64,000 nt of DNA from the NCBI GenBank assembly GCA_050261515.1, contig JBLNDJ010000014.1, positions 55,279 to 119,278 on the forward strand, given 5' to 3'. This document shows, in pieces, positions 47,866 to 55,810 of this stretch. Numbering within the stretch: the stretch's first letter is position 1; every line of letters starts with the position of its first letter. The stretch comes from JBLNDJ01 sp050261515 (lineage in GTDB: Bacteria; Acidobacteriota; Terriglobia; Bryobacterales; Bryobacteraceae). Below the pieces are notes generated by a model. It was not told the origin of the DNA. It ran no database searches and saw only the letters and a list, made by a program, of their open reading frames with translations. The translations under genes and the position numbers were made by a program.

Positions 47866-47898
47866 TAATTGAGTAAGGCCATCAACGATCCGCCATCT

Positions 47899-49233
47899 AT
47901 GAAGAAGTTCTACATCGAAACGTTCGGCTGCCAGATGAACGTGCACGACTCGGAGAAAGTCATCGGCACGCTCCTGGCCGAGGGCTACACTCAGGTCCCC
48001 GAACCCGAGCAAGCCGACCTGGTCCTGTACAACACGTGCAGCATCCGCGACAAGGCCGAGCAGAAGGTCTTCCAGCGCTTGCAGCAGTTCAAGCGCGATG
48101 CGGGCAAGGGCAAGAAGTTCGTTGTGCTCGGCTGCGTGGCGCAGCAGGAGGGCCACCGCATCTTCGAAAAAGCCCCGCACGTCAGCATGGTCTGCGGCTC
48201 GGCCAGCTACAACCGGCTTCCGCAAATGCTCGTGCAGCTTGAGGCGGGCGGGCGCCGGGTAACGGGCCTCGATCTCGACACGGACCAGACCTTCGAAACC
48301 CCGCTCACGCGCCGCGACAACCCGCATCGCGCCTACATCACGATCATCGAAGGCTGCGACAAGTCGTGCGCCTATTGTGTCGTGCCGTTCACGCGCGGCC
48401 CCGAGCGCAGCCGCACGAGCCAGAGCGTGCTCGAGGAAGCGCGCCGCCTCGCCGGCGACGGCTACACCGAGATCCAGCTGCTCGGCCAGAACGTAAATAG
48501 CTACCGCGACCCCTCGCCCGCGGGCTGGGACTTCGCCGCACTGCTCGCGCGCGTGGCCGAGGTTCCCGGACTCAAACGCGTGCGCTTCACCACCTCGCAT
48601 CCGCGCGATTTCGTCCGGCCCATCGTCGATGCGATCGACGCGAACCCCGTGCTCGCGAACCACGTCCACCTGCCCGTGCAATCCGGCTCAACGCGCGTGC
48701 TCGGCCGCATGCAGCGGCTCTACACCCGCGAACAGTACCTCGAACGCATCGCCTGGATGAAGGCCGCGCGCCGCGAAATCGCCATTTCCACCGACATCAT
48801 CGTGGGTTTTCCCGGCGAAACCGAGGCCGACTTCGAAGAGACGCTCTCGCTGCTCGAGCAAGTCCGCTATGACGCGATCTTCAGCTTCAAGTACTCGCCG
48901 CGCCCGAACACCGCGGCGCTTGCGCTCGAAGACCACGTCCCCGAAGAGGTGAAGTCGCGCCGCCTCACGGCTGTCCAGGAATTACAGCGGGAAATCCAGA
49001 TTCGCCGCCACAACGGGCTGGTGGGAAAGGTCGAAGAGGTGCTCGTCGAGGGCTACCACTCCTCCACCGGCCAGTGGATCGGCCGCACCGCGCAGAATCG
49101 CATTCTGAACTTCACGGCGCCGTCAAACGTGCACGCGCTCACCGGCAGCTACATGGAGGTCCGCGTGACTCGCGCGGGCCCCAACTCGCTGGCCGGCGAA
49201 GCCGCCGCGTACGAGCCGATTCAGGTCTGTTAA
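47899..49233 (+). CDS. miaB: tRNA-2-methylthio-N6-isopentenyladenosine synthase
   Basis: A 444-residue radical-SAM methylthiotransferase. ATG 47899 begins MKKFYIETFGCQMN, the usual MiaB start; a TTG at 47869 is an alternative. Order: an N-terminal UPF0004 domain with three cluster cysteines (FGCQMN, NTCSIRDKA, LGCVAQQEG), the radical-SAM motif CDKSCAYCVVPFTRG (C-x3-C-x2-C), and a C-terminal TRAM domain with NRILNFTAP. It adds a methylthio group at A37 of tRNAs reading U-starting codons, using two [4Fe-4S] clusters. Follows the RraA-like gene after 33 nt. Confidence 0.97.
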   Translation: MKKFYIETFGCQMNVHDSEKVIGTLLAEGYTQVPEPEQADLVLYNTCSIRDKAEQKVFQRLQQFKRDAGKGKKFVVLGCVAQQEGHRIFEKAPHVSMVCGSASYNRLPQMLVQLEAGGRRVTGLDLDTDQTFETPLTRRDNPHRAYITIIEGCDKSCAYCVVPFTRGPERSRTSQSVLEEARRLAGDGYTEIQLLGQNVNSYRDPSPAGWDFAALLARVAEVPGLKRVRFTTSHPRDFVRPIVDAIDANPVLANHVHLPVQSGSTRVLGRMQRLYTREQYLERIAWMKAARREIAISTDIIVGFPGETEADFEETLSLLEQVRYDAIFSFKYSPRPNTAALALEDHVPEEVKSRRLTAVQELQREIQIRRHNGLVGKVEEVLVEGYHSSTGQWIGRTAQNRILNFTAPSNVHALTGSYMEVRVTRAGPNSLAGEAAAYEPIQVC

Positions 49234-49273
49234 CCAACGCATTGGAGCGTATTATGGAGGAGAGGGGGACGCC

Positions 49274-49759
49274 ATGGAAGTCGAAATGAAGATCCGGGGA
49301 CTCATGATGGATCCGGTCACCAACATGCCGATCGTCATTTTGAAGGACGTAAACGGCAACTCGATTTTGCCGATCTGGGTCGGAGTCTACGAAGCCAACG
49401 CCATCGCCCTCGAAATCGAAAAAGTGTCCACCCCCCGTCCGATGACTCACGACCTGATTAAGAGTCTCCTGCTCGGCCTCAACACCGGCATGAAGAAGAT
49501 CGTGGTCAGCGAACTCAAGGACGATACTTTTTACGCCGTTATCTGGCTCGAGAAGGACGGCGAGATCATCTCCGTCGATTCCCGCCCTAGCGACGCGCTC
49601 GCGCTTGCGCTCCGGCTCGACTGCCCCATCTACGTCGAGGAGTCTGTGCTGAAGACTTCCAAGATGGCGACCTCCGTCTCAGACAAAGTCAACAACGAAG
49701 AGCTGCGGCGCTGGCTCGAAGGCCTCAACGACGAAGACCTCGGCCGCTACAAGATGTAA
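49274..49759 (+). CDS. Bifunctional nuclease family protein (BFN/DUF151)
   Basis: A 161-residue protein, ATG 49274 after AGGAGAGGGGGAC. Residues ~5-130 are a BFN domain: RGLMMDPVTNMPIVILKD, LPIWVGVYEANAIALEIE, THDLIKSLLLGL, and DSRPSDALALALRLDCPIYV. Some members have RNase and DNase activity; the role in bacteria is little known. A short acidic helical tail follows. Co-directional with miaB. Confidence 0.93.
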   Translation: MEVEMKIRGLMMDPVTNMPIVILKDVNGNSILPIWVGVYEANAIALEIEKVSTPRPMTHDLIKSLLLGLNTGMKKIVVSELKDDTFYAVIWLEKDGEIISVDSRPSDALALALRLDCPIYVEESVLKTSKMATSVSDKVNNEELRRWLEGLNDEDLGRYKM

Positions 49760-49768
49760 GCCCTTGGC

Positions 49769-50074
49769 ATGACCATCGAAGAGGCACTCGCGCGCCTCGC
49801 CTCCGCCGGCATCGATCTGCTTCCGCTTGCCGGCCTCGAAACTCACTTCGCGTTCCACCGCGGCGGCTTCGTGGCCCTGGTCGAGCGAACCGCCGGAGGC
49901 TTCGGCTCCATCGGCAGCACCGGCCTCCTCACCGATCACGGTTTCGCCGCGCTGGTCTGGCGTCCCTCCGGCCCAGCGTTCGTTGCCAAAGGCTTCGAGA
50001 AGCCCGCGTCGAAAGACGAAGTCGCCCGTCTTCGCAGCTTTTCCGACGCCCTCGCGGACGCTCTACTACACTAG
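49769..50074 (+). CDS. Conserved hypothetical protein, ~100 residues
   Basis: A 101-residue protein starting 9 nt after the nuclease stop. It contains a beta-rich centre (THFAFHRGGFVALVERTAGGFGSIGSTGLLTDHGFAALVW) and helical ends. No motif suggests a reaction. The tight spacing with both neighbours and normal codon usage support it as a real gene. Confidence 0.7.
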   Translation: MTIEEALARLASAGIDLLPLAGLETHFAFHRGGFVALVERTAGGFGSIGSTGLLTDHGFAALVWRPSGPAFVAKGFEKPASKDEVARLRSFSDALADALLH

Positions 50075-50080
50075 AAATTT

Positions 50081-50917
50081 ATGTCCACCATTTTCCGGCA
50101 CGCCATCTGCAACGAAGTCTACGAAAAGCGTCCGTTCGCCGAAACCTGCAAATCCATCCGCGCCGCGGGCTACACCGGCATCGAGATCGCGCCGTTCACG
50201 CTCGCCGACGACCCGGGCGCCATCCCGCCCGCCCAGCGCCGCGAGTATCGCGCCGCCATCGAGTCCGAAGGCCTGCGTTTCGCCGGCCTGCACTGGCTGC
50301 TCGTCAGCCCGAAGGGCCTGCACGTCACGACGCCCGACCAGGAGCTGCGCCGGCGAAGCTGGGACCACCTGCGCAAACTGGTCGACCTCTGCGCCGACCT
50401 CGGTCCCGGCGGAGTGATGGTCTTCGGCTCGCCCAAGCAGCGCTCCTCCACGGGCGGTTTGACCCCCGCCGCCGCGACCTGCCTGCTCATCGACGGCCTC
50501 GCCGCGCTCGCCCCTCACGCGAAAGACCGCGGCGTCAAGGTGCTGCTCGAAGCGCTGCCCGCGCCCGACACCGACGTAGTCAACACGCTCGACGACGCCG
50601 CCGCCATCGTCCGCCAGATCGGCTCCGAGGCGATCCAGACGATGTTCGACTCGCACAACGCCGTCAACGAGCGCGAGCCGCACGAAGTCCTCGTGGACCG
50701 CCACTTCGACCTGATCCGCCACGTCCACGTCAACGAAATGGATGGCAAGCGGCCGGGCACGGGAACCTACGACTTCAAGCCCGTTCTGAAGGTGCTCGCA
50801 CGCCGCGGCTACCAGGGTTGGATTTCGCTCGAGGCTTTCGACTTCGCCGAAGGAGCCGACGCGATCGCGGCCGGCTCGCTGCGACACATGGAATCGGAGA
50901 TCGCCAAAATTCAATGA
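50081..50917 (+). CDS. Sugar phosphate isomerase/epimerase (xylose-isomerase-like TIM barrel)
   Basis: A 278-residue cytoplasmic protein; no export signal, unlike the homologue at 12475. Barrel landmarks are AAGYTGIEIAPFT, GLRFAGLHWLLV, VMVFGSPKQRS, LLEALPAPDTDVVN (metal-ligand Glu), MFDSHNAVN, HVHVNEMDG and WISLEAFDF (metal-ligand Glu). It overlaps the next gene by 4 nt (ATGA), so an epimerase-dehydratase step is likely coupled with it. Substrate unknown. Confidence 0.88.
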   Translation: MSTIFRHAICNEVYEKRPFAETCKSIRAAGYTGIEIAPFTLADDPGAIPPAQRREYRAAIESEGLRFAGLHWLLVSPKGLHVTTPDQELRRRSWDHLRKLVDLCADLGPGGVMVFGSPKQRSSTGGLTPAAATCLLIDGLAALAPHAKDRGVKVLLEALPAPDTDVVNTLDDAAAIVRQIGSEAIQTMFDSHNAVNEREPHEVLVDRHFDLIRHVHVNEMDGKRPGTGTYDFKPVLKVLARRGYQGWISLEAFDFAEGADAIAAGSLRHMESEIAKIQ

Positions 50918-51852
50918 GCAAATACGTTGTTACCGGAGGCGCGGGCTTCATCGGCTCGTCCGTGGTTCGCGCCCTGCTGAACCAGGGCGCCCAGCGCGTC
51001 ACTGTCGTGGACAACCTTCTCAGCGGACGCGAGGAGAACCTCGCGGAAGTCCGCGGGCAGGTGGACCTGTACCGCGAAGACATACGCTGCTACGAAGCCA
51101 TTGAGCCGATCATGCGCGGAGCGGACCTCGTCTTCCACCTCGCCGCCATCCCGTCGGTCCCGCGCTCGATCACCGACCCCGTGCCCTCGCACGAAGTCAA
51201 CATCGACGGAACGTTTCAGGTCTTCCGCGCCTGCGCCGCCGGCAAAGTGGGCCGCGTGTTCTATGCGGCCTCGTCCTCGGCCTACGGCGACACCGAAGTG
51301 TTGCCGAAGGTCGAAACCATGCTGCCGAACCCGAAGTCGCCCTACGCCGCGCAAAAACTCATGGGTGAGTATTACGCCGCCGTCTTCGCGGCCTGCTTCG
51401 GCATCGAGACCGTCGCCGTGCGCTACTTCAACGTCTACGGCCCGCGCCAGGACCCTTCGAGCCCATACTCGGGAGTGATCTCGGTCTTTATGAAGTGCCT
51501 CATCGAAGGCCGCGCTCCCACGATCCACGGAGACGGCGAGCAATCGAGAGACTTCACCTACGTGGAGGATGTCGCCGAACTGACCCTCAAAGCCGCGCTC
51601 GCCAAAGGCGTCTCCGGCCGCGTCTTCAATGGCGGAAACGGAAACCGCTACACCTTGAACGAAGTATGGGAAACCCTTCAGAGAATCGAAGGAGTCTCGC
51701 TTGCGGCCCAGCACGGCCCCACGCGAGAGGGCGACGTCCGCCACTCGCAAGCGGACACGACCGCAGCGGTGCGCGAACTCGGCCACGCCCCCCGCTTCAC
51801 TCTCGAAGAAGGCCTGCGCCGCACGCTCGCCTGGTACCGCAGCGCGTCTTAA
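50914..51852 (+). CDS. NAD-dependent epimerase/dehydratase (extended SDR, UDP-glucose 4-epimerase-like)
   Basis: A 312-residue extended short-chain dehydrogenase. It has the NAD-binding GGAGFIGSSVVRALL, HLAAIPSVPRS, catalytic Ser in ASSSAYGD, YxxxK as YAAQK, RYFNVYGPRQDP, and HGDGEQSRDFTYVEDVAE. It is close to nucleotide-sugar 4-epimerases, but the exact substrate cannot be set from sequence. Coupled to the isomerase upstream by ATGA; 4-nt convergent overlap with the methyltransferase gene. Confidence 0.93.
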   Translation: MSKYVVTGGAGFIGSSVVRALLNQGAQRVTVVDNLLSGREENLAEVRGQVDLYREDIRCYEAIEPIMRGADLVFHLAAIPSVPRSITDPVPSHEVNIDGTFQVFRACAAGKVGRVFYAASSSAYGDTEVLPKVETMLPNPKSPYAAQKLMGEYYAAVFAACFGIETVAVRYFNVYGPRQDPSSPYSGVISVFMKCLIEGRAPTIHGDGEQSRDFTYVEDVAELTLKAALAKGVSGRVFNGGNGNRYTLNEVWETLQRIEGVSLAAQHGPTREGDVRHSQADTTAAVRELGHAPRFTLEEGLRRTLAWYRSAS

Positions 51853-52514
51853 GCGGCCACCTTCACCACCATGCACTGGTAGCCGGTGAGCTCGATCACC
51901 GGCTCCGGCTTTTCGTCGAAGAACATCCGAACCGCCGTGTTCACCCCGTTTGAAGTGAGATAGTCGTGGCAGATCAGCACGCCCCCCGGGCACATCCGCG
52001 GATAAAAAAACTCCAGCCCGGCCAGCGTGCTCTCGTACAGGTCCGCATCCAGGTGCACGAGCGAGAACCTGTGATCCGCGACCGCCTCCCCCGTTTCCGG
52101 GAACGTGCCCTTGTGGAGCCGGATTCGCTTCCCATCGAGGTACTCCCGGACCTCCTCGAGCCTCGAACGGAACGCCCCCTCGACGAACCTCGAACCATCG
52201 GCCTCACCCGGCGCGGGCAGCCCCTCGAATGTATCGAACAGATGCAGCGTTCGCCCCGGAGCGAAATCGCAAATCAACCGCGCTGAAGCCCCGAACGCCA
52301 CCCCCAGCTCGGCCATCTCCCCGCCCAGTTTCTCAGTCGCCGTCACCGCGCTGATCAACTGGCACGCTTCGCAATGGTTGAGCAGGAACGCGCGCTCCCG
52401 CTTGATGGCCGTGACCCTGTCCATCCAATTGCCGCGATGCATGGTCTCATAGCGGACGAGGACATAGTGCTTCCTTGCGGCCATCTCTTTCGCCACGTCC
52501 TGAAGTCTTTTCAT
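51849..52514 (-). CDS. TylF/MycF-like SAM-dependent methyltransferase
   Basis: A 221-residue protein. Motif I is GGEMAELGVAFGASARLI, and the TylF-type acidic pattern occurs in LHLFDTFEGLPAPGEADGS. The metal-binding aspartates follow in SLVHLDADLYESTLAGL and GGVLICHDYLT. TylF-like enzymes methylate sugar hydroxyls in a Mg2+-dependent way; many environmental homologues are uncharacterised. The nearby sugar epimerases suggest a glycan-modifying context. Convergent overlap with the epimerase. Confidence 0.9.
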   Translation of the reverse strand: MKRLQDVAKEMAARKHYVLVRYETMHRGNWMDRVTAIKRERAFLLNHCEACQLISAVTATEKLGGEMAELGVAFGASARLICDFAPGRTLHLFDTFEGLPAPGEADGSRFVEGAFRSRLEEVREYLDGKRIRLHKGTFPETGEAVADHRFSLVHLDADLYESTLAGLEFFYPRMCPGGVLICHDYLTSNGVNTAVRMFFDEKPEPVIELTGYQCMVVKVAA

Positions 52515-52638
52515 TTTGCCGGCCTCCCGGCTCTTTCAAACCGATGCGGGAGGCGGCGCGAGAAGCTTTTTTTCCGCGGGGTCTGGGTTGCGGCGCTGAG
52601 TTGCGCGTCCTCAAGTTAGGTGAGGCAGGTACAACACG

Positions 52639-52692
52639 GAGTTGTGGGGCAGACTGTCAGCCTGCAAGGCTGCTCAACCTGCCCCGCAACTC
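52639..52692 (-). repeat. Palindromic repeat downstream of the MtrB-like gene
   Basis: GAGTTGTGGGGCAG (52639-52652) pairs with CTGCCCCGCAACTC (52679-52692) over 14 bp with one G-U, and a smaller hairpin (agcctgcaaggct) sits in the loop. It lies 2 nt beyond the stop of the minus-strand barrel gene. It could terminate or protect the conduit mRNA. The sequence style is that of dispersed palindromes known from soil bacteria; the remaining 180-nt gap shows no gene. Confidence 0.65.
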
Positions 52693-52694
52693 TC

Positions 52695-54827
52695 CTAGAG
52701 CGTGAAGCGCAATGACGTAATGAACTGGTGGGAGCGGAAGCCCTCGAAGAGGTAGAACGGCTGGCTCATGCCATACCAGCGCCACTCCGCATTGAACTGC
52801 GCATGCGGACAAATCGGGATACCCACTCGCGCCAGTGGCTGCCAGTAGCGTGTCGGGCGCGTTCCCGACGACCGGAAGAACGATCCGCCGAAGCTCAGCT
52901 TCGGCCACCGCCCGCCGCGGGTCGGGATGTCCGCCAGCAGCGTCCCCATGTGCGCGTTCTCGTTGTACAACGACAGATCCGGCGTGAACTGGTTCGGGAT
53001 GATGTAGATGATATTCGACCGCAGGTTCTCGTACGAGTATTCGCCGAGCACCCCGAAGCCCTTCCAGGTCGTCGGGCTCCACTGCGCCGAAAGCGTAGCG
53101 TCCTGGTTGCGGAAGTCGTAGCGGATCAGCGGGTCCGGGTTCTGGTTATCGAGAACGTTGTACCGCGCCGTCACCTCCAGATTCGTGCGCGCCTGCCACC
53201 GCGCCATCGTCCGCACTCGTTTGTAGTCGTTCAGGCTCGTGCGGAAATAGGAGCGGTCGCCCGGCGACACCTCGACATCGACGTTCGCCCGCAGCACGCT
53301 CGCCCAGCGGTACGACAACCCCGCCAGCGCCACGTTCCGCCGTAGCACGCCCCGCTCGGTCTCGATGCCCTGGCCTTCGAGCAGGAACGTCGCCGGCGCC
53401 GACGTGTCGCCCCAGACATAGCGGTACCCGCCGCGCGCCGTCAAAGACTTCGTGACGTCGAACAGCAGGTTGATCTCGTTCTGGTTGTAGTTGGCGACGA
53501 ACAGCTCGGCGTTTGCGATGTCCTGCGCCGTCGGCGTCGAGCCCGTCAGCAGGAACTGATCGACAAGGAACGACGCGCCCGACGTGTGCAGCCGGTTCGT
53601 CATCCACGATTCCAGAATCCGCAGCCGCCCGTTGAACGGGCGCAACTCTATGTTGACGTTGCCTGACGGATTCGGCTCGGTCGCCTTGCCCGTCGCATTG
53701 AGCAGCGCCGAATCGAAGAACGCCGCGTTGGCCAGGCTGAAAAGTGTGCCCGTGGCGGCCTGCGTGAACTGTATGTCGGTGTGCGGCTGGCTGAACAGGA
53801 AGGCCGCCGACACGTCCACCCACGAGGCCGGATTGGCCGTGAACAGCGCGCGCGCGAACGCCGCCCCGCCGCGTATGCCGTAGTTCGCGCTGCCGCCGTC
53901 GAACTGGAGTTGGCGTCCCAGGAACAGCGCGGTCTGGTTGCCGGTGTTCGGCAGCACCGAGCCCTGGAACAGCGCCTGGTCGTCCCGGAAATTCGAGCCG
54001 CCGCCTTCAAAAGTCGCGTGCCAGCGGTTGTATTCCAGGCGCACTCCGCCCCGGAACTCGTTGGTGTGGTCGCTGTAATGCGTCGGGACCGTGTACTCGT
54101 TCGAATCCAGAATGAAGTTCGACGTCCCGTCGCCGCGCCCGCCGTTCCGGCTGTAGGCCACGTAGGGAATGATACGCCGCCCCGGGAACAGCTCGAGTTC
54201 CAGATCGGCCACGCGCCGGGTGATGTCGAACCCGTACTGGTCGCGGAATGGAAGCGCCGTGTTGATTCGCCCCGGATTCGCATACGACGGTAAGAAGTTG
54301 AAGTACGCGATGTTCCGGTAATCGAACAGGAAATTGTAAAGGCCCTGCTTCCGCGCGTCCACCCGCAGCGTGTTGTAAGGATCGCCGCCCCACGAACTCG
54401 CATGGATGTCGACGCGGTCGGCCCAGCGGCGGTCTGCCGGTTGGATCGTGAAATCGGCGTTAAACAGCTTCGGCCCCTCGCCCAGGTTCACGACGCTGCG
54501 GTACGTGTTGAAGTCCCCGCCGACATCGGTCATGAAACGGTACCCGACGTCGAACGAGCCGGTGAGCCACTTCTCGGAATCCGTCGCTGCCGGTTCGCCG
54601 CCCGGAGCCGGCGGGATCACCGGACCGGACCGAAAGCGCGCCGGAGCGGCTTCTTCGGTCTTCGGGGCTTCCTCGGCCGCCGGACCCTGCGCCGCGGCGG
54701 CCGGAGCCGCCTCCTTCTTCTCCTCCGTCTTGGGCGCCTGCGCCGGAGCACCCTGAGCGCCCGCCCCGGCATCCTGAGCCAGCGCCATGAGCGGTAGCGC
54801 GATGAGCACGCACAAAAGTTTCCTCAT
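52695..54827 (-). CDS. MtrB/PioB-like outer-membrane beta-barrel of a porin-cytochrome conduit
   Basis: A 710-residue protein starting at ATG 54827. It has a signal peptide (RKLLCVLIALPLMALAQDAG) and an Ala/Pro/Glu-rich linker (~20-75, containing APKTEE twice). A ~620-residue stretch of alternating amphipathic strands follows, with many aromatic and Arg/Asp-bearing turns (GSFDVGYRFMTDVGGDFNTY, RTSLNDYKRVRTMARWQA), ending SHQFITSLRFTL with a terminal Leu. Length and strand pattern fit a 26-strand MtrB-type barrel. It starts 2 nt after the MtrA-like stop. It lacks the CxxC found near the N-terminus of Shewanella MtrB. The MtrB assignment rests mainly on size, barrel pattern and operon context. 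Confidence 0.8.
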   Translation of the reverse strand: MRKLLCVLIALPLMALAQDAGAGAQGAPAQAPKTEEKKEAAPAAAAQGPAAEEAPKTEEAAPARFRSGPVIPPAPGGEPAATDSEKWLTGSFDVGYRFMTDVGGDFNTYRSVVNLGEGPKLFNADFTIQPADRRWADRVDIHASSWGGDPYNTLRVDARKQGLYNFLFDYRNIAYFNFLPSYANPGRINTALPFRDQYGFDITRRVADLELELFPGRRIIPYVAYSRNGGRGDGTSNFILDSNEYTVPTHYSDHTNEFRGGVRLEYNRWHATFEGGGSNFRDDQALFQGSVLPNTGNQTALFLGRQLQFDGGSANYGIRGGAAFARALFTANPASWVDVSAAFLFSQPHTDIQFTQAATGTLFSLANAAFFDSALLNATGKATEPNPSGNVNIELRPFNGRLRILESWMTNRLHTSGASFLVDQFLLTGSTPTAQDIANAELFVANYNQNEINLLFDVTKSLTARGGYRYVWGDTSAPATFLLEGQGIETERGVLRRNVALAGLSYRWASVLRANVDVEVSPGDRSYFRTSLNDYKRVRTMARWQARTNLEVTARYNVLDNQNPDPLIRYDFRNQDATLSAQWSPTTWKGFGVLGEYSYENLRSNIIYIIPNQFTPDLSLYNENAHMGTLLADIPTRGGRWPKLSFGGSFFRSSGTRPTRYWQPLARVGIPICPHAQFNAEWRWYGMSQPFYLFEGFRSHQFITSLRFTL

Positions 54828-54829
54828 GA

Positions 54830-55768
54830 CTATCGCTCCAATGCGGCATCCACGTAAGAGCCGTGGATCTTGATGTGGCAGTTCGTGCAGTTCTGGAACC
54901 GCGCCGAACGCAGGTCGTGAAACGCCGGCGGGATTCCGCCGATCGTCTTCTGCGCCCCGATGTTCGAGTGGCACTCCAGGCACACAAACCGCACCTCGTG
55001 TCTGGTCAGCATCCGCGGGTTCGCCGAGCCATGCGGCTCGTGACACGCGATGCAGCCGTCTGTCTTCATCGGCGGATGCTCGAAGACGAACGGCCCGCGC
55101 TTGTCGCCGTGGCACCGTATACACGAAGGCTCGTTGGCCGATACCGTCCGGATCGATCGCGGCAGGAAGCTGCCGTGCGGATTGTGGCAGTCCGTGCACG
55201 ACATCGCGCCCTCGGGAAGCCTGTGCTTATACGGCTTCTGGAACTGCGCCCACACCGAGTTGTGACAGCCCGCGCAGTTCTCGTTGATGGTCGCCAGCCT
55301 GGTCGGACGCAGCGCCTGCGCCCCCTTGTGTACCGCGTGGCAGGACGTGCACGCGACTTCGTTCTTCGCGTGGCCGCCCCGTATGCGGCCGGCGTGCGTC
55401 GGCTGGTTGAGGTGGCATTTCAGGCAAAGCTGGTCCGTTTTCGCCGGAGTAAGCTTCGCGGGATTGACGATGTCGGCGGCCGACACGGATTCCGCGTGCT
55501 TCGCGCCGGGACCATGACAGGACTCGCAGGCCATCCCTTCAAACCCGCGCTTCTTGTCGGTCTCGACCGAATGATGAGGATTCCGCTGGAACGCTTTGGA
55601 CAGATCGTCATGGCAACCCTGACAGGTATCCGAGCCCACGAAACCGGCGGGCTTGTTTTGAGCTGAAAGCAGCGAAACAGAGAGGAATAAGGCCCCCAGG
55701 GTCCAAGCGAGCGAGGGACCCCATGGTCCCTCGCTCGCCGGCCGTGACGGCACGCCAGTTGAGTTCAT
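54830..55768 (-). CDS. DmsE/MtrA-type decaheme c-type cytochrome
   Basis: A 312-residue periplasmic cytochrome with ten CxxCH sites in order: CQGCH, CESCH, CLKCH, CTSCH, CAGCH, CTDCH, CIRCH, CIACH, CLECH and CTNCH, starting at about residue 49. The size and the regular spacing with repeated distal His match the DmsE/MtrA family, which inserts into the MtrB barrel and carries electrons across the outer membrane. The start is uncertain: ATG 55768 (weak GGGG) or GTG 55783. The signal-peptide region encodes a palindromic repeat (55707-55738) before the hydrophobic core WTLGALFLSVSLLSAQ. Middle gene of the mtrCAB-like operon. Confidence 0.95.
   Translation of the reverse strand: MNSTGVPSRPASEGPWGPSLAWTLGALFLSVSLLSAQNKPAGFVGSDTCQGCHDDLSKAFQRNPHHSVETDKKRGFEGMACESCHGPGAKHAESVSAADIVNPAKLTPAKTDQLCLKCHLNQPTHAGRIRGGHAKNEVACTSCHAVHKGAQALRPTRLATINENCAGCHNSVWAQFQKPYKHRLPEGAMSCTDCHNPHGSFLPRSIRTVSANEPSCIRCHGDKRGPFVFEHPPMKTDGCIACHEPHGSANPRMLTRHEVRFVCLECHSNIGAQKTIGGIPPAFHDLRSARFQNCTNCHIKIHGSYVDAALER
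55707..55738. repeat. 14-bp perfect palindrome inside the decaheme signal-peptide coding region
   Basis: GCGAGCGAGGGACC (55707-55720) and its exact reverse complement (55725-55738) flank a 4-nt CCAT loop. The repeat encodes residues ~11-20 of the cytochrome precursor (P-A-S-E-G-P-W-G-P-S). Its form suggests a mobile intergenic palindrome captured within the coding sequence. Confidence 0.7.
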
Positions 55769-55810
55769 CGCCCCTTTGCGCACAGTCCAATCGTAGCGGA
55801 TTCACACGCC

